DNA from: CAITSH01 sp964385505
Lineage (GTDB): Bacteria > Pseudomonadota > Gammaproteobacteria > Burkholderiales > SG8-39
Direction: 5' to 3'
DNA: 20,125 nucleotides
Assembly (NCBI GenBank): GCA_964385505.1
Contig: CAYLPI010000064.1
Coordinates: 1-20,125 of the forward strand
Every line of letters starts with the position of its first letter. Position 1 is the first letter of the stretch. This document shows positions 7,474 to 15,307 of this stretch, in pieces. The notes beneath the pieces were generated by a model. It was not told the DNA's origin and ran no database searches. It was given only the letters and a program-made list of their open reading frames with translations. Both the position numbers and the translations under genes were made by a program.

Positions 7474-8157
7474 TCAGCGCGGGGCAGCGCCGGCAGGCTG
7501 CAACTGCGCGCGCAATGCGTAGAGGCGCTCCGGTGTACCTACGTCGCACCAGTGCCCGCCAAAGTGCTCGCCGCCGACACGATCCCCGTCCATGGCCGCA
7601 ACCAGCAGCGACGCCAGCCGCGCTTTGCTGCCAGGAACGATTGCGCCGAAAAGTGACGCGCGGTAAACGCCGATGCCGCTGAAGGTGAGCCTTTGACCGG
7701 CGTCGGCGCGCACGCGACCGCCCGAAAGTGTGAAATCGCCCTGCCGGTGATGCTCCGGATTGTCCACCAGCACCAGGTGTGCGGCATCACCGTCACGCAG
7801 CGCCGTTCGCAGCCGCGCGAAATCGTATTCGCACCAGATATCGCCGTTGATGACAGCGAAGCACTCGCCTAGAAGCGGCAGCGCGGCGGCGATGCCGCCG
7901 GCTGTTTCCAGCGCCGTTCTCTCGACCGAGTAGCGGATCGCCAGGCCAAGGTGCGATCCGTCGCCCAGCGCCTGCTCAATCATGCCGCCAAGGTGGGCGT
8001 GATTGATCACCACATCGTGGAAGCCCGCCGCGGCCAGTTTTTGCAGGTGCCATGTGATCAGCGCTTTGCCACCGGCTTCAAGGAGCGGCTTGGGCAGGGC
8101 GTCGGTGAGCGGACGCATGCGCTCGCCGCGTCCCGCCGCCAGAATCATGGCCTTCAT
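7474..8157 (-). CDS. murU: N-acetylmuramate alpha-1-phosphate uridylyltransferase
   Basis: MurU transfers UMP to MurNAc-1-phosphate, giving UDP-MurNAc in the cell-wall recycling route that bypasses de novo MurA/MurB synthesis. The 227-residue product is a small sugar-nucleotidyltransferase. It has the N-terminal signature AAGRGERMRPLTDALPKP (7-24), an NGD metal-binding motif (104-106) and WCDVGTPERL (203-212). On sequence alone it could be another glucose-1-phosphate-type nucleotidyltransferase. The length, close to the 223 residues of P. putida MurU, and the direct coupling to an amgK-like kinase make MurU the best call. Its ATG shares one base with the amgK stop (TGATG). A 6-base-pair GC hairpin (7468-7485) spans its own stop but has no T-run. 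Confidence 0.88.
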   Translation of the reverse strand: MKAMILAAGRGERMRPLTDALPKPLLEAGGKALITWHLQKLAAAGFHDVVINHAHLGGMIEQALGDGSHLGLAIRYSVERTALETAGGIAAALPLLGECFAVINGDIWCEYDFARLRTALRDGDAAHLVLVDNPEHHRQGDFTLSGGRVRADAGQRLTFSGIGVYRASLFGAIVPGSKARLASLLVAAMDGDRVGGEHFGGHWCDVGTPERLYALRAQLQPAGAAPR

Positions 8158-9185
8158 CAGAAGGTGTAGCCCGTTCCGGCCTTGACGTTTTCAAGCTCGT
8201 CGAGCAGCAGCAACAGCGGCTTGAGTTTGCCATAGCGCGTGCTCGTATGACGCACGTAAGCGATGAAGCGCGGCGTGTCGGCAAGATAAGCGGCTTTGCC
8301 GTCGCGGTAATTGAGCCTGGCGAAAATTCCCAGGATCTTGAGGTGCCGTTGCAGGCCCATCCATTCGCATTCGGCGTAAAAGTCGCCAAAATCAGCGCGC
8401 ACCGGCAGGCCGGCCTTTCTGGCTTTTTGCCAGTAGCGCACCGTCCAGTCGATTACGCGCTCCTCCGGCCAGGAGAGAAAGGCGTCCTTGAACAGCGAGG
8501 CAACGTCATAGCTGAGCGGGCCGTACACGGCGTCCTGGAAATCGAGCACGCCGGGATTGGGCGCACTCAGCATCAGGTTGCGCGGCATGTAGTCGCGGTG
8601 CACGTACACCGCCGGTTGCGCAAGGTTGCTGGCGACGATGCCGTCGAAAACCGCGTCAAGCTTGCGCTGCTGTTCCGGGCTGAGCGTGATACCCAGATGG
8701 CGGCCGATGTACCAGTCCGGGAAAAGCGCCAGTTCGCGCCTGAGCAGCGCATCGTCATAGGGTGGCAGCACCCCCGGCCGGCTGGCCAGTTGCCACAGTA
8801 CCAGCGCGTCAAGGGCGTCGTTGAACAACGCGTCGGCGTTGCCCGCGTTGATCGCGGCGAGGTAGCTTGTGTCGCCGAGGTCTGACAGCAGCAAAAAACC
8901 CTGTTCGAGGTCTTGGCCGATTACGCGCGGCGCATGCACCCCGGCGCCGTGCAGCAACTGCGCGATGTGCACGAAGGGTCGGCAATCCTCCTGCGGCGGT
9001 GGGGCGTCCATCACGATGAGGCTCGGCCTCGCGTCGGCGAAGCGCAGACGGAAATAGCGGCGGAAGCTGGCATCGGCGGACGCCGGTTCAAGCGTGAATG
9101 CGTCCCCTGGCAAAATGCGCGCCAGCCAGTGTTGCAGCCGGGTCGAGCGATCAGCCTGATTTGCCGGATCTATTGCCTTATCCAC
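8157..9185 (-). CDS. amgK: N-acetylmuramate/N-acetylglucosamine kinase
   Basis: AmgK phosphorylates the anomeric hydroxyl of free MurNAc or GlcNAc, feeding MurU. The 342-residue product belongs to the aminoglycoside phosphotransferase/choline kinase fold. It has the catalytic loop HRDYMPRN (196-203, with D198 and N203) and the metal-binding LDFQDA (214-219, D215), preceded by an N-lobe with FRRYFRLRF (41-49). P. putida AmgK is of similar length (339). The start is a GTG at 9183-9185 with AAGG six bases upstream; no alternative in-frame ATG exists until about residue 59. The start codon sits between two copies of an 11-base direct repeat. The gene is divergent from lptD, an arrangement shared with Pseudomonas. 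Free sugar kinases of this fold can look alike; the murU partner supports the call. Confidence 0.9.
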   Translation of the reverse strand: MDKAIDPANQADRSTRLQHWLARILPGDAFTLEPASADASFRRYFRLRFADARPSLIVMDAPPPQEDCRPFVHIAQLLHGAGVHAPRVIGQDLEQGFLLLSDLGDTSYLAAINAGNADALFNDALDALVLWQLASRPGVLPPYDDALLRRELALFPDWYIGRHLGITLSPEQQRKLDAVFDGIVASNLAQPAVYVHRDYMPRNLMLSAPNPGVLDFQDAVYGPLSYDVASLFKDAFLSWPEERVIDWTVRYWQKARKAGLPVRADFGDFYAECEWMGLQRHLKILGIFARLNYRDGKAAYLADTPRFIAYVRHTSTRYGKLKPLLLLLDELENVKAGTGYTF

Positions 9186-9198
9186 CGATTGCCTTATC
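9172..9198. repeat. 11-base direct repeat flanking the amgK start codon
   Basis: ATTGCCTTATC occurs at 9172-9182 and 9188-9198, a 16-base period. On the coding strand (GATAAGGCAAT) the upstream copy supplies the AAGG ribosome binding site, and the downstream copy encodes residues 2-5 (Asp-Lys-Ala-Ile). Confidence 0.85.
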
Positions 9199-9287
9199 TG
9201 CTCAATTATGCGATTTTACCACCCATAATTAAGGGCATAATGCGGGTTCCAACAATGCCCCGTCTGCGCTGATCGGTTCAAACAAAA
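9186..9287. promoter_or_regulatory. Divergent promoter region between amgK and lptD
   Basis: This 102-base intergenic region must drive both divergent units. It is AT-rich at 9200-9245. On the minus strand TAAAAT (9213-9218) is a possible -10 for amgK. On the plus strand CATAAT occurs at 9224-9229 and 9236-9241 and could serve lptD. None has a good -35. A near-palindrome CCCaTAATTAaGGG (9222-9235) and a 7-base inverted repeat ATTATGC/GCATAAT (arms 9205-9211 and 9235-9241) overlap these hexamers and could bind a regulator. The exact promoter positions are guesses. Confidence 0.45.
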
Positions 9288-11606
9288 ATGCTGACGGCGC
9301 GATTTCGCCAACCAGGGTTTGCTCTTCACTCTTTTGCCATGCCGCATTCGCATTTCCTTGCCCTGATCGCGTATGGCGCCGGCATTGGCCTCGCCTTTCC
9401 TTCGGCTGTGCTGGCCCAGGGCACGGGGCTCAAGTTGCAGCGGAGCATCGTCGGCCCGCCGACCGGGCGTGATGTGGTGTTGCCGGTGTTTGTCACGGCC
9501 GACCGCATCGAGGGCGTCGCCGACCAGGAGGTGCGGGCCTCCGGCGACGCCGAGTTGCGCAAGGGCGTGACGGCGATTTCCGGCGACAGGCTCAAGTACG
9601 CCAAGGAAACCGACGAAGTGGAGGCGCTTGGCAATGTGCGCCTGGTGCGCGACGGCGATGTCATGACCGGCCCCGCGCTGCGCTACAAGGTCGATCTCGC
9701 CGAGGGGGTGTTCGAGCAGCCCAATTACGCACTTGCGCCGCGCAACCGTGTTGGCGAGACGGCGACGAGGGGGCACGGCGCGGCGCGGCAGATGGAAATG
9801 CTCGGTGATGAAAAGTACCGCATGTCCGACGGGTCCTTCTCCACCTGCGAGCCGGGCAATGAGGACTGGTACATCAAATTCGGTCAGCTCGACCTCGATT
9901 ACGGCCGCAGTCTTGGTGTTGCGCGCTCGGCGCAGGTGGTGTTCATGGGCGTGCCCATCCTGGCGGCGCCATGGATTGAGTTCTCTCTCAACAACCAGCG
10001 CAAATCCGGTTTTTTGCCGCCGTCCTACGGTACCTCGGGCAAGGGCGGGGCGGAAGTCACGGCGCCCTACTACTGGAATATTGCGCCCAATCGCGACGCC
10101 ACCTTCGTTCCGCGTTTCATTTCCAAGCGCGGGCTGCAACTTGGCACCGAGTTCCGTTACCTGGAGCGGACCTACCGGGGCGAAGCGCGGTATGAAATAC
10201 TGCCCGATGACAAGGCGAAGAACCGCTCCCGCTATGCGCTGAGCGCCATCCATACATTTTCCGACAGCGGATTTTCCGGCGGCTGGAATATCAACTCGGT
10301 TTCGGACGACGATTATTTTCGCGACCTCTCTTCCAAAATCAACATCACATCGCAGACAAACCTGACACGTGAAGCTTACGGCTCGTATAGCGGCGCCTGG
10401 CTCGGCAACGGCACGTGGAGCGCGACCGGACGCCTGCAGCGCTTCCAGACACTGCAGGACCCGCTGGCGCCGGTAGACATTCCTTATGCACGTCTGCCGC
10501 AATTGAGTTTCGGCGCTGCGAAGCAGGTCATCGGCGGCACCGACTTCGGCGTCACCGGCGAGTATGTCGACTTCGCCCATCCGACCAAGGTGCTCGGCAA
10601 GCGCACCTCCGCCTATCCGACGCTGAGCCTGCCGCTGCTCACATCCGGCGCCTACATCACGCCCAAGATCGGTTACAACTGGGCACATTACGAACTCGAC
10701 AAGAACCTCCCGGGCGCGCAAAACTCCATCACGCGCGCGATGCCGATATTCACTGTTGACAGCGGCCTTACCTTCGATCGCAACGTCAATTTCCGCGGCC
10801 AAAGCATGGTGCAGACGATTGAGCCGCGGCTCTACTACGTCAACATCCCGTATCGCGACCAGAGAAACATTCCGCTTTTCGACACCGCTGCTGCGGATTT
10901 CAATTATTCGCAGATTTTTTCCGAGAACAGTTTTTCCGGCAACGACCGCATCAACGATGCCAACCAGCTCACCGCCGCGGTGACGACGCGGCTGTTGCAG
11001 CCCAACGGCCAGGAACTGATGCGGGCCATCATCGGGCAGCGCTACTATTTCAAGGACCAGGCGGTCACGCTCAACGCCACCGACACGCCGCGCACCCACA
11101 CCGCTTCGGACTGGCTGGCGGCGGCCTCGGGCCGGATTGCACCGCGCTGGATGGCCGACACCGCGGTCCAGTACAACGCCAGGTTGAACCGGACCGAGCG
11201 TTTGAGCATCGGTACACGTTACCAGCCCGAGGTGCAGAAAGTGATGAATCTGGGCTATCGCTACAACCGCGACATCCTGCACCAGGTGGATGCATCGGCG
11301 CAGTGGCCGCTTGGCGGCGGCTGGTACGGGTTGGGACGCTACAACTTCTCGCTCAAGGACGGCAAGCTGATCGAGGGACTGGCGGGTTTTGAGTACGATG
11401 GCGGCTGCTGGATCGTGCGCGTCGTCGGCCAGCGTTTCGCCACTGCGGTGGGGGCGGCGAACAACAGCATTTTCCTGCAACTGGAGCTGAACGGCTTCTC
11501 GCGTATCGGGTCCAACCCGCTGGAGGCGCTCAAGCGCAACATTTCCGGCTATACGCAATTGAACAAACCGGTCGACCCCAACCGACCCCTGAACTTCTAC
11601 GACTAG
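9288..11606 (+). CDS. lptD: LPS-assembly outer membrane protein LptD
   Basis: LptD is the outer-membrane beta-barrel that, with the lipoprotein LptE, inserts lipopolysaccharide into the outer leaflet. The 772-residue product has a signal peptide with a hydrophobic core at about 24-38 and likely cleavage after AVLA (about 43/44). A periplasmic OstA/LptA-like jellyroll follows (about 65-180: VTADRIEG, ASGDAELRKG, GDRLKYA, ALGNVRL), then a large barrel domain from about 190 to the end. There are only two cysteines, C187 (FSTCEPGNEDWY) and C707 (YDGGCWIVRVV), where E. coli has four. The ATG at 9288 leaves a long n-region; the ATG at 9339 (MPHSHF) gives a more typical signal peptide, and neither has a clear Shine-Dalgarno. 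It heads lptD-surA-pdxA-rsmA; surA starts 6 bases after the stop. Confidence 0.96.
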   Translation: MLTARFRQPGFALHSFAMPHSHFLALIAYGAGIGLAFPSAVLAQGTGLKLQRSIVGPPTGRDVVLPVFVTADRIEGVADQEVRASGDAELRKGVTAISGDRLKYAKETDEVEALGNVRLVRDGDVMTGPALRYKVDLAEGVFEQPNYALAPRNRVGETATRGHGAARQMEMLGDEKYRMSDGSFSTCEPGNEDWYIKFGQLDLDYGRSLGVARSAQVVFMGVPILAAPWIEFSLNNQRKSGFLPPSYGTSGKGGAEVTAPYYWNIAPNRDATFVPRFISKRGLQLGTEFRYLERTYRGEARYEILPDDKAKNRSRYALSAIHTFSDSGFSGGWNINSVSDDDYFRDLSSKINITSQTNLTREAYGSYSGAWLGNGTWSATGRLQRFQTLQDPLAPVDIPYARLPQLSFGAAKQVIGGTDFGVTGEYVDFAHPTKVLGKRTSAYPTLSLPLLTSGAYITPKIGYNWAHYELDKNLPGAQNSITRAMPIFTVDSGLTFDRNVNFRGQSMVQTIEPRLYYVNIPYRDQRNIPLFDTAAADFNYSQIFSENSFSGNDRINDANQLTAAVTTRLLQPNGQELMRAIIGQRYYFKDQAVTLNATDTPRTHTASDWLAAASGRIAPRWMADTAVQYNARLNRTERLSIGTRYQPEVQKVMNLGYRYNRDILHQVDASAQWPLGGGWYGLGRYNFSLKDGKLIEGLAGFEYDGGCWIVRVVGQRFATAVGAANNSIFLQLELNGFSRIGSNPLEALKRNISGYTQLNKPVDPNRPLNFYD

Positions 11607-11612
11607 AATCGC

Positions 11613-12938
11613 ATGCTGATGAAACCTTTTCTCACGCTGGTCCTGCTGGTGCTGTGTGGTTCGGTGGCGGCGCAGGCGCAGCGTCCGTCACAGCGCATCC
11701 AGCTGGTCGATCGCATCGTTGCCGTTGTCAACAACGAGGTCATCACGCAGTACGAGCTCAACTCCAGGCTGCGCCAGATCCAGCAACAGTTGCGCCAGCA
11801 GGGCACGCCGCTGCCGGCCGAGGGTGTGCTCGAGCGCCAGGTGCTCGAGCGCATGATCGTCGAGCGTACCCAGACCCAGTTGGCAAAGGAGACGGCCCTG
11901 CGCGTTGACGATCTGCAGCTTGACCGGGCGATCGAGCGCATTGCACAGGAGAACCGCATGCAGGCGGGGCAATTCCGCGCCGTTCTTGAAAAGGACGGCA
12001 TCGTCTTTGACAAGTTTCGCGAAGACATTCGCACCGAGATCATCCTTACCCGGCTGCGTGAGCGCGAGGTCGACAGCCGCATTGTGGTGAGTGACAGCGA
12101 GATCGATTTTTTTCTCGAGGAACAGGATCGTAACGGAGTCAAGGATGCGGGCGGCGAGTACAACCTCGCGCACATCCTGGTGCGCCTGCCCGAGCAGGCG
12201 AGCCCGGAGCAGATCGAGCGCCAGCGCGCGCGCATCGAGTCGGTGGCGCAGCAATTGAAGGGGGGCGCCGATTTCGCGCAACTCGCCGCGAGCTTCTCCG
12301 ACGCCGCCGATGCCCTGCAGGGCGGGCAGATGGGATGGCGCGCTCAGGACCGCCTGCCCGAATTGTTCACCGAGCCGCTGGCGAAAATGCGCGTCGGCGA
12401 CATCAGCCCGGTGTTGCGCAGCCCGGCCGGATTTCACCTGCTACGCCTCGCCGACAAGCGCGGTGGTGGCGCCACCGCCACCGCCGCATTGATGGTTGAC
12501 CAGACGCATGCGCGTCACATCCTGATCAAGACCAACGAGGCGGTGTCCGAGGACGAGGCCAGGCGCAAGATGGTGAACCTGCGAGAACGCGTTGTCGGCG
12601 GTGTCGATTTTGCCGATCTCGCGCGCATCAACTCCGAGGACGGTTCGGCGATGAAGGGCGGCGACCTGGGCTGGCTCTACCCCGGCGACACCGTTCCCGA
12701 ATTTGAACGTGCCATGGACGAACTGAAGGTAAAACAGGTCAGCCAGCCGGTTCGTACGCAGTTCGGCTTTCACCTGATCGAGGTGATCGAGAGGCGCAAG
12801 GCCGACATGTCCTCCGAGAGAAAGCGCATGGAAGTACGTCGCGTGTTGCGCGATCGCAAGTCCGACGAGGCCTTCCAGGAGTGGGTCCGGCAACTGCGTG
12901 ACCGCGCCTACGTGGAATACCGTCTGGAAGACAAGTGA
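11613..12938 (+). CDS. surA: Periplasmic chaperone and peptidyl-prolyl isomerase SurA
   Basis: SurA escorts unfolded outer-membrane proteins across the periplasm, and LptD is among its best-known clients, so the lptD-surA pairing makes functional sense. The 441-residue product has a signal peptide (about 1-22, ending AAQAQ). An N-terminal chaperone domain (about 28-170) begins VDRIVAVVNNEVITQYEL. Two parvulin domains follow at about 184-280 (AHILVRLPEQ to GFHLLRLADK) and 298-392 (THARHILIKTNE to GFHLIEVIER), and a C-terminal helix completes the chaperone domain (about 404-438). Two ATGs, at 11613 and 11619, are both possible starts. It begins 6 bases after lptD stops, and its stop overlaps the pdxA start (GTGA). 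Confidence 0.96.
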   Translation: MLMKPFLTLVLLVLCGSVAAQAQRPSQRIQLVDRIVAVVNNEVITQYELNSRLRQIQQQLRQQGTPLPAEGVLERQVLERMIVERTQTQLAKETALRVDDLQLDRAIERIAQENRMQAGQFRAVLEKDGIVFDKFREDIRTEIILTRLREREVDSRIVVSDSEIDFFLEEQDRNGVKDAGGEYNLAHILVRLPEQASPEQIERQRARIESVAQQLKGGADFAQLAASFSDAADALQGGQMGWRAQDRLPELFTEPLAKMRVGDISPVLRSPAGFHLLRLADKRGGGATATAALMVDQTHARHILIKTNEAVSEDEARRKMVNLRERVVGGVDFADLARINSEDGSAMKGGDLGWLYPGDTVPEFERAMDELKVKQVSQPVRTQFGFHLIEVIERRKADMSSERKRMEVRRVLRDRKSDEAFQEWVRQLRDRAYVEYRLEDK

Positions 12939-13987
12939 CGCGGGATGCGGCGGCCGGTGTCCGCCCTGCTGCTGCATACGACCGGACTCCCGTTCTTGCC
13001 GTCACGTCCGGAGAACCCGCGGGCATAGGCCCGGAAATCTGTCTTGCGCTGCGGGGACGTGATTTTGGCGCGCGGATGCTCGTGCTCGGCGATCGCAACC
13101 TGCTTGCGCAGCGCGCCAGAGCGTTGGGCCTGGACATCGCGATTCGGGATTTTGACCCCGGCGCACAGCCGGGCCGCGACATCATCGAGGTCTGCCACGT
13201 ACCGCTGGCCGTACCCTGCGTTCCAGGGCAACTCAACCCGGCCAACAGCCCTTACGTTCTGGAATTGTTGCGTCTTGGCATGGCCGGCGGCCTTGATGGC
13301 CGCTACGACGCGCTGGTCACGGCGCCGGTGCACAAGGGCGCCATCAACGACGCCGGCATCCCCTTCACCGGCCATACCGAATATTTTGCGGAGGGTGCCG
13401 CGGCGCGCGTGGTGATGATGCTGGTCGGCGGCGGCCTTCGTGTTGCACTGGCGACGACGCATCTCGCGCTAAAGGACGTGCCTGCCGCGATCAACGCGAA
13501 AGAGCTCACGCTGACGCTGCGCGTGCTGGCGGCCGAACTGCGGGCCCGCTTCGGCCTGGCGCGACCGCGCATACTCGTCGCCGGTCTCAACCCCCATGCC
13601 GGCGAAGGCGGGCATTTCGGGCGTGAGGAGATTGACCTCGTCAATCCGGTGCTGAAGCAACTGCGGGATGAAGGCATGGACCTCATCGGACCGCTGCCCG
13701 CCGATACCTTGTTCACGCCGGCGGTGTTGCGCGGCGGCGACTGCGTGCTGGCGATGTACCATGACCAGGGCCTGCCGGTACTCAAGTACGCCAGCTTCGG
13801 TGGCGGCGTCAACGTCACGCTCGGCCTGCCCTTCATCCGCACCTCGGTCGACCACGGCACGGCGCTTGACCTTGCCGGCCGCGGTACTGCCGATCCGGGC
13901 AGTCTGTTCGCCGCGGTCGAGATGGCGGTGGAGATGGTGCACCACAGTGGCGGGCTGCACGCCCGGAACGGGGCGCATGCGGCCTGA
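12935..13987 (+). CDS. pdxA: 4-hydroxythreonine-4-phosphate dehydrogenase
   Basis: PdxA oxidises 4-phosphohydroxy-L-threonine with NAD(P)+; the product decarboxylates spontaneously and is condensed by PdxJ to pyridoxine 5'-phosphate (DXP-dependent vitamin B6 route). The 350-residue product has the N-terminal TSGEPAGIGPEI (24-35). The three metal-ligand histidines correspond to E. coli H166, H211 and H266: H176 (TTHLALKDV), H221 (NPHAGEGG) and H276 (YHDQGLPVLKY). GHTEYFAE (146-153) is also typical. The start is a GTG at 12935 overlapping the surA stop by four bases; it gives about 15 extra residues before the conserved TPVLAVTSGEP. No better start lies between. surA-pdxA-rsmA is conserved across many proteobacteria. 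Confidence 0.96.
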   Translation: MTRDAAAGVRPAAAYDRTPVLAVTSGEPAGIGPEICLALRGRDFGARMLVLGDRNLLAQRARALGLDIAIRDFDPGAQPGRDIIEVCHVPLAVPCVPGQLNPANSPYVLELLRLGMAGGLDGRYDALVTAPVHKGAINDAGIPFTGHTEYFAEGAAARVVMMLVGGGLRVALATTHLALKDVPAAINAKELTLTLRVLAAELRARFGLARPRILVAGLNPHAGEGGHFGREEIDLVNPVLKQLRDEGMDLIGPLPADTLFTPAVLRGGDCVLAMYHDQGLPVLKYASFGGGVNVTLGLPFIRTSVDHGTALDLAGRGTADPGSLFAAVEMAVEMVHHSGGLHARNGAHAA

Positions 13988-14029
13988 GGCCGCGCCGTCC
14001 CGTTGCACGCGATTCCGGATCGGCAGAGC

Positions 14030-14797
14030 GTGAAGCACATCCCGCGCAAGCGCTTCGGCCAGCATTTCCTGGTTGACCGGCGCGTCATCGCCGATATCCT
14101 CGCCGCAGTGGCGGTGCGCCCGGGCGAGCACATCGCGGAGATCGGACCGGGTGAGGGCGCACTGACCGAACTGCTTATGGCGCAGACAAACCAGCTCCAC
14201 GTGATCGAGATTGATCGGGACCTCGCTGCGGCACTGAGGAAACGCCATCCGCCCGAGCGGCTGGTGGTGCACGAAGCCGATGCGCTGGAGTTTGATTTTT
14301 CAGTCCTGCCCGCGCCGCTGCGTCTTGTCGGCAACCTGCCATATAACATTTCGACGCCTTTGCTGTTTCATTTGCTCAACTATGCAGAGCGGTGCAGCGA
14401 CCTGACTTTCATGTTGCAAAAGGAAGTGGTGGAGCGCATGGTCGCCGCGCCATCCGGCCCGGCCTACGGCCGCCTGTCGGTGATGCTGCAATACCGTTAC
14501 GACATGGAGATGCTGCTGGAGGTGCCGCCCGAATCCTTCCGGCCGCCTCCCAGGGTTGACTCCGCAGTGGTGCGCCTGCGTCCGCTTCCCGCAGCGCAGC
14601 TTGGCGCGCGCGACACGGTGATGCTCGGGCAGGTGGTCACCGCGGCCTTCACCCAGCGCCGCAAGACGCTGCGCAACGCGCTCGGCCGGTTCATTGACGA
14701 GAATGCCTTGCGCGCCATCGGTATTGACGCAGGTTTGCGTCCGGAAAATCTCTCGGTCGCCGATTACGTCGCCATCAGCAACGCGCTCAGCCCCTGA
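14030..14797 (+). CDS. rsmA: 16S rRNA (adenine(1518)-N6/adenine(1519)-N6)-dimethyltransferase
   Basis: RsmA (KsgA) dimethylates two adjacent adenosines in helix 45 of 16S rRNA using SAM, late in 30S assembly; its loss gives kasugamycin resistance. The 255-residue product begins MKHIPRKRFGQHFLVD from a GTG at 14030, matching the family N-terminus. A TTG at 14003 in the same frame would add nine unlikely residues. The SAM-binding EIGPGEGALTELL (37-49), IEIDRD (59-64) and the catalytic NLPYNIS (102-108) are intact, and FTQRRKTLRNAL (207-218) marks the C-terminal domain. It follows pdxA after 42 bases. In E. coli apaG and apaH come next; here the cluster ends at rsmA and a strong hairpin follows. 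Confidence 0.96.
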   Translation: MKHIPRKRFGQHFLVDRRVIADILAAVAVRPGEHIAEIGPGEGALTELLMAQTNQLHVIEIDRDLAAALRKRHPPERLVVHEADALEFDFSVLPAPLRLVGNLPYNISTPLLFHLLNYAERCSDLTFMLQKEVVERMVAAPSGPAYGRLSVMLQYRYDMEMLLEVPPESFRPPPRVDSAVVRLRPLPAAQLGARDTVMLGQVVTAAFTQRRKTLRNALGRFIDENALRAIGIDAGLRPENLSVADYVAISNALSP

Positions 14798-14807
14798 CGG
14801 GCCGCAG

Positions 14808-14868
14808 AAAAACCGTGCAACAGGCTGGAAAGGCCCGCCAGTCGGGGCTTTCCAGCCTGTTGCACGGT
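14808..14868 (-). terminator. Long-stem intrinsic terminator between convergent rsmA and gloA
   Basis: Arms 14812-14837 and 14843-14868 pair over 26 positions with a single G-G mismatch (14833/14847) and a 5-base loop. On the minus strand the stem is followed by TTTTT (14808-14812, the last base shared with the stem), so it is best read as the terminator of gloA, whose stop lies 10 bases upstream. There is no T-run on the plus side, but the same hairpin may still stop or stabilise the rsmA transcript. Confidence 0.85.
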
Positions 14869-14878
14869 ACCGCTTCGC

Positions 14879-15265
14879 TTATCCGCCGGACTGGATCAAT
14901 TCGATCTTGTAACCATCCGGGTCCTGCACGAATGCAATCACCGTACTGCCGCCCTTGACCGGTCCGGCCTCGCGCGTGACAGTGCCGCCTTTTTTCGTCA
15001 CCGCGGCACAGGCCTGGTAGGCATCGGGTACGGCGATGGCGATATGGCCGAAGGCGCTGCCCATGTCGTAGCTTTCAACGCCGTAGTTATAAGTGAGTTC
15101 CAGCACGGCGCCGGACGCTTCGTCGCCGAAGCCGACAAAAGCCAGTGCGTACTTTTGCTCCGGACGGTCGGTGCGTCGCAGCAGGCTCATGCCCATGACC
15201 CCGGTATAAAACGCGATCGAGCGCTCGATGTCGCCGACACGCAGCATGGTGTGCAGTATTCTCAT
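14879..15265 (-). CDS. gloA: Lactoylglutathione lyase (glyoxalase I)
   Basis: GloA converts the hemithioacetal of methylglyoxal and glutathione to S-lactoylglutathione, the first step of methylglyoxal detoxification. The 128-residue product is a single vicinal-oxygen-chelate protein with two beta-alpha-beta-beta-beta modules. All four metal ligands are at the same numbers as in the E. coli enzyme: H5, E56, H74 and E122. Its short length and lack of inserts resemble the Ni2+/Co2+-type bacterial glyoxalases rather than the Zn2+ type. The ATG at 15263-15265 has GAGG eight bases upstream. It lies 42 bases downstream of the YgjP-like gene and ends the glyQ-led gene string, just before a terminator. 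Confidence 0.95.
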   Translation of the reverse strand: MRILHTMLRVGDIERSIAFYTGVMGMSLLRRTDRPEQKYALAFVGFGDEASGAVLELTYNYGVESYDMGSAFGHIAIAVPDAYQACAAVTKKGGTVTREAGPVKGGSTVIAFVQDPDGYKIELIQSGG

Positions 15266-15307
15266 GATTGTGGCCTCACGGTTCTTCAGGTTGTACAGTC
15301 TTGCAGA

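Noticed and set aside
7468..7485. GC hairpin (6 base pairs, 6-base loop) over the murU stop as a terminator
   Set aside because: There is no T-run after it on the minus strand and the stem is short; it would not be expected to end transcription alone.
9216..11558. A 780-codon open frame on the minus strand across nearly all of lptD
   Set aside because: It is a shadow of the codon pattern of a GC-rich gene; lptD has a signal peptide, domains and conserved residues, while the antisense product resembles no family I recognise and has no clear start signal.
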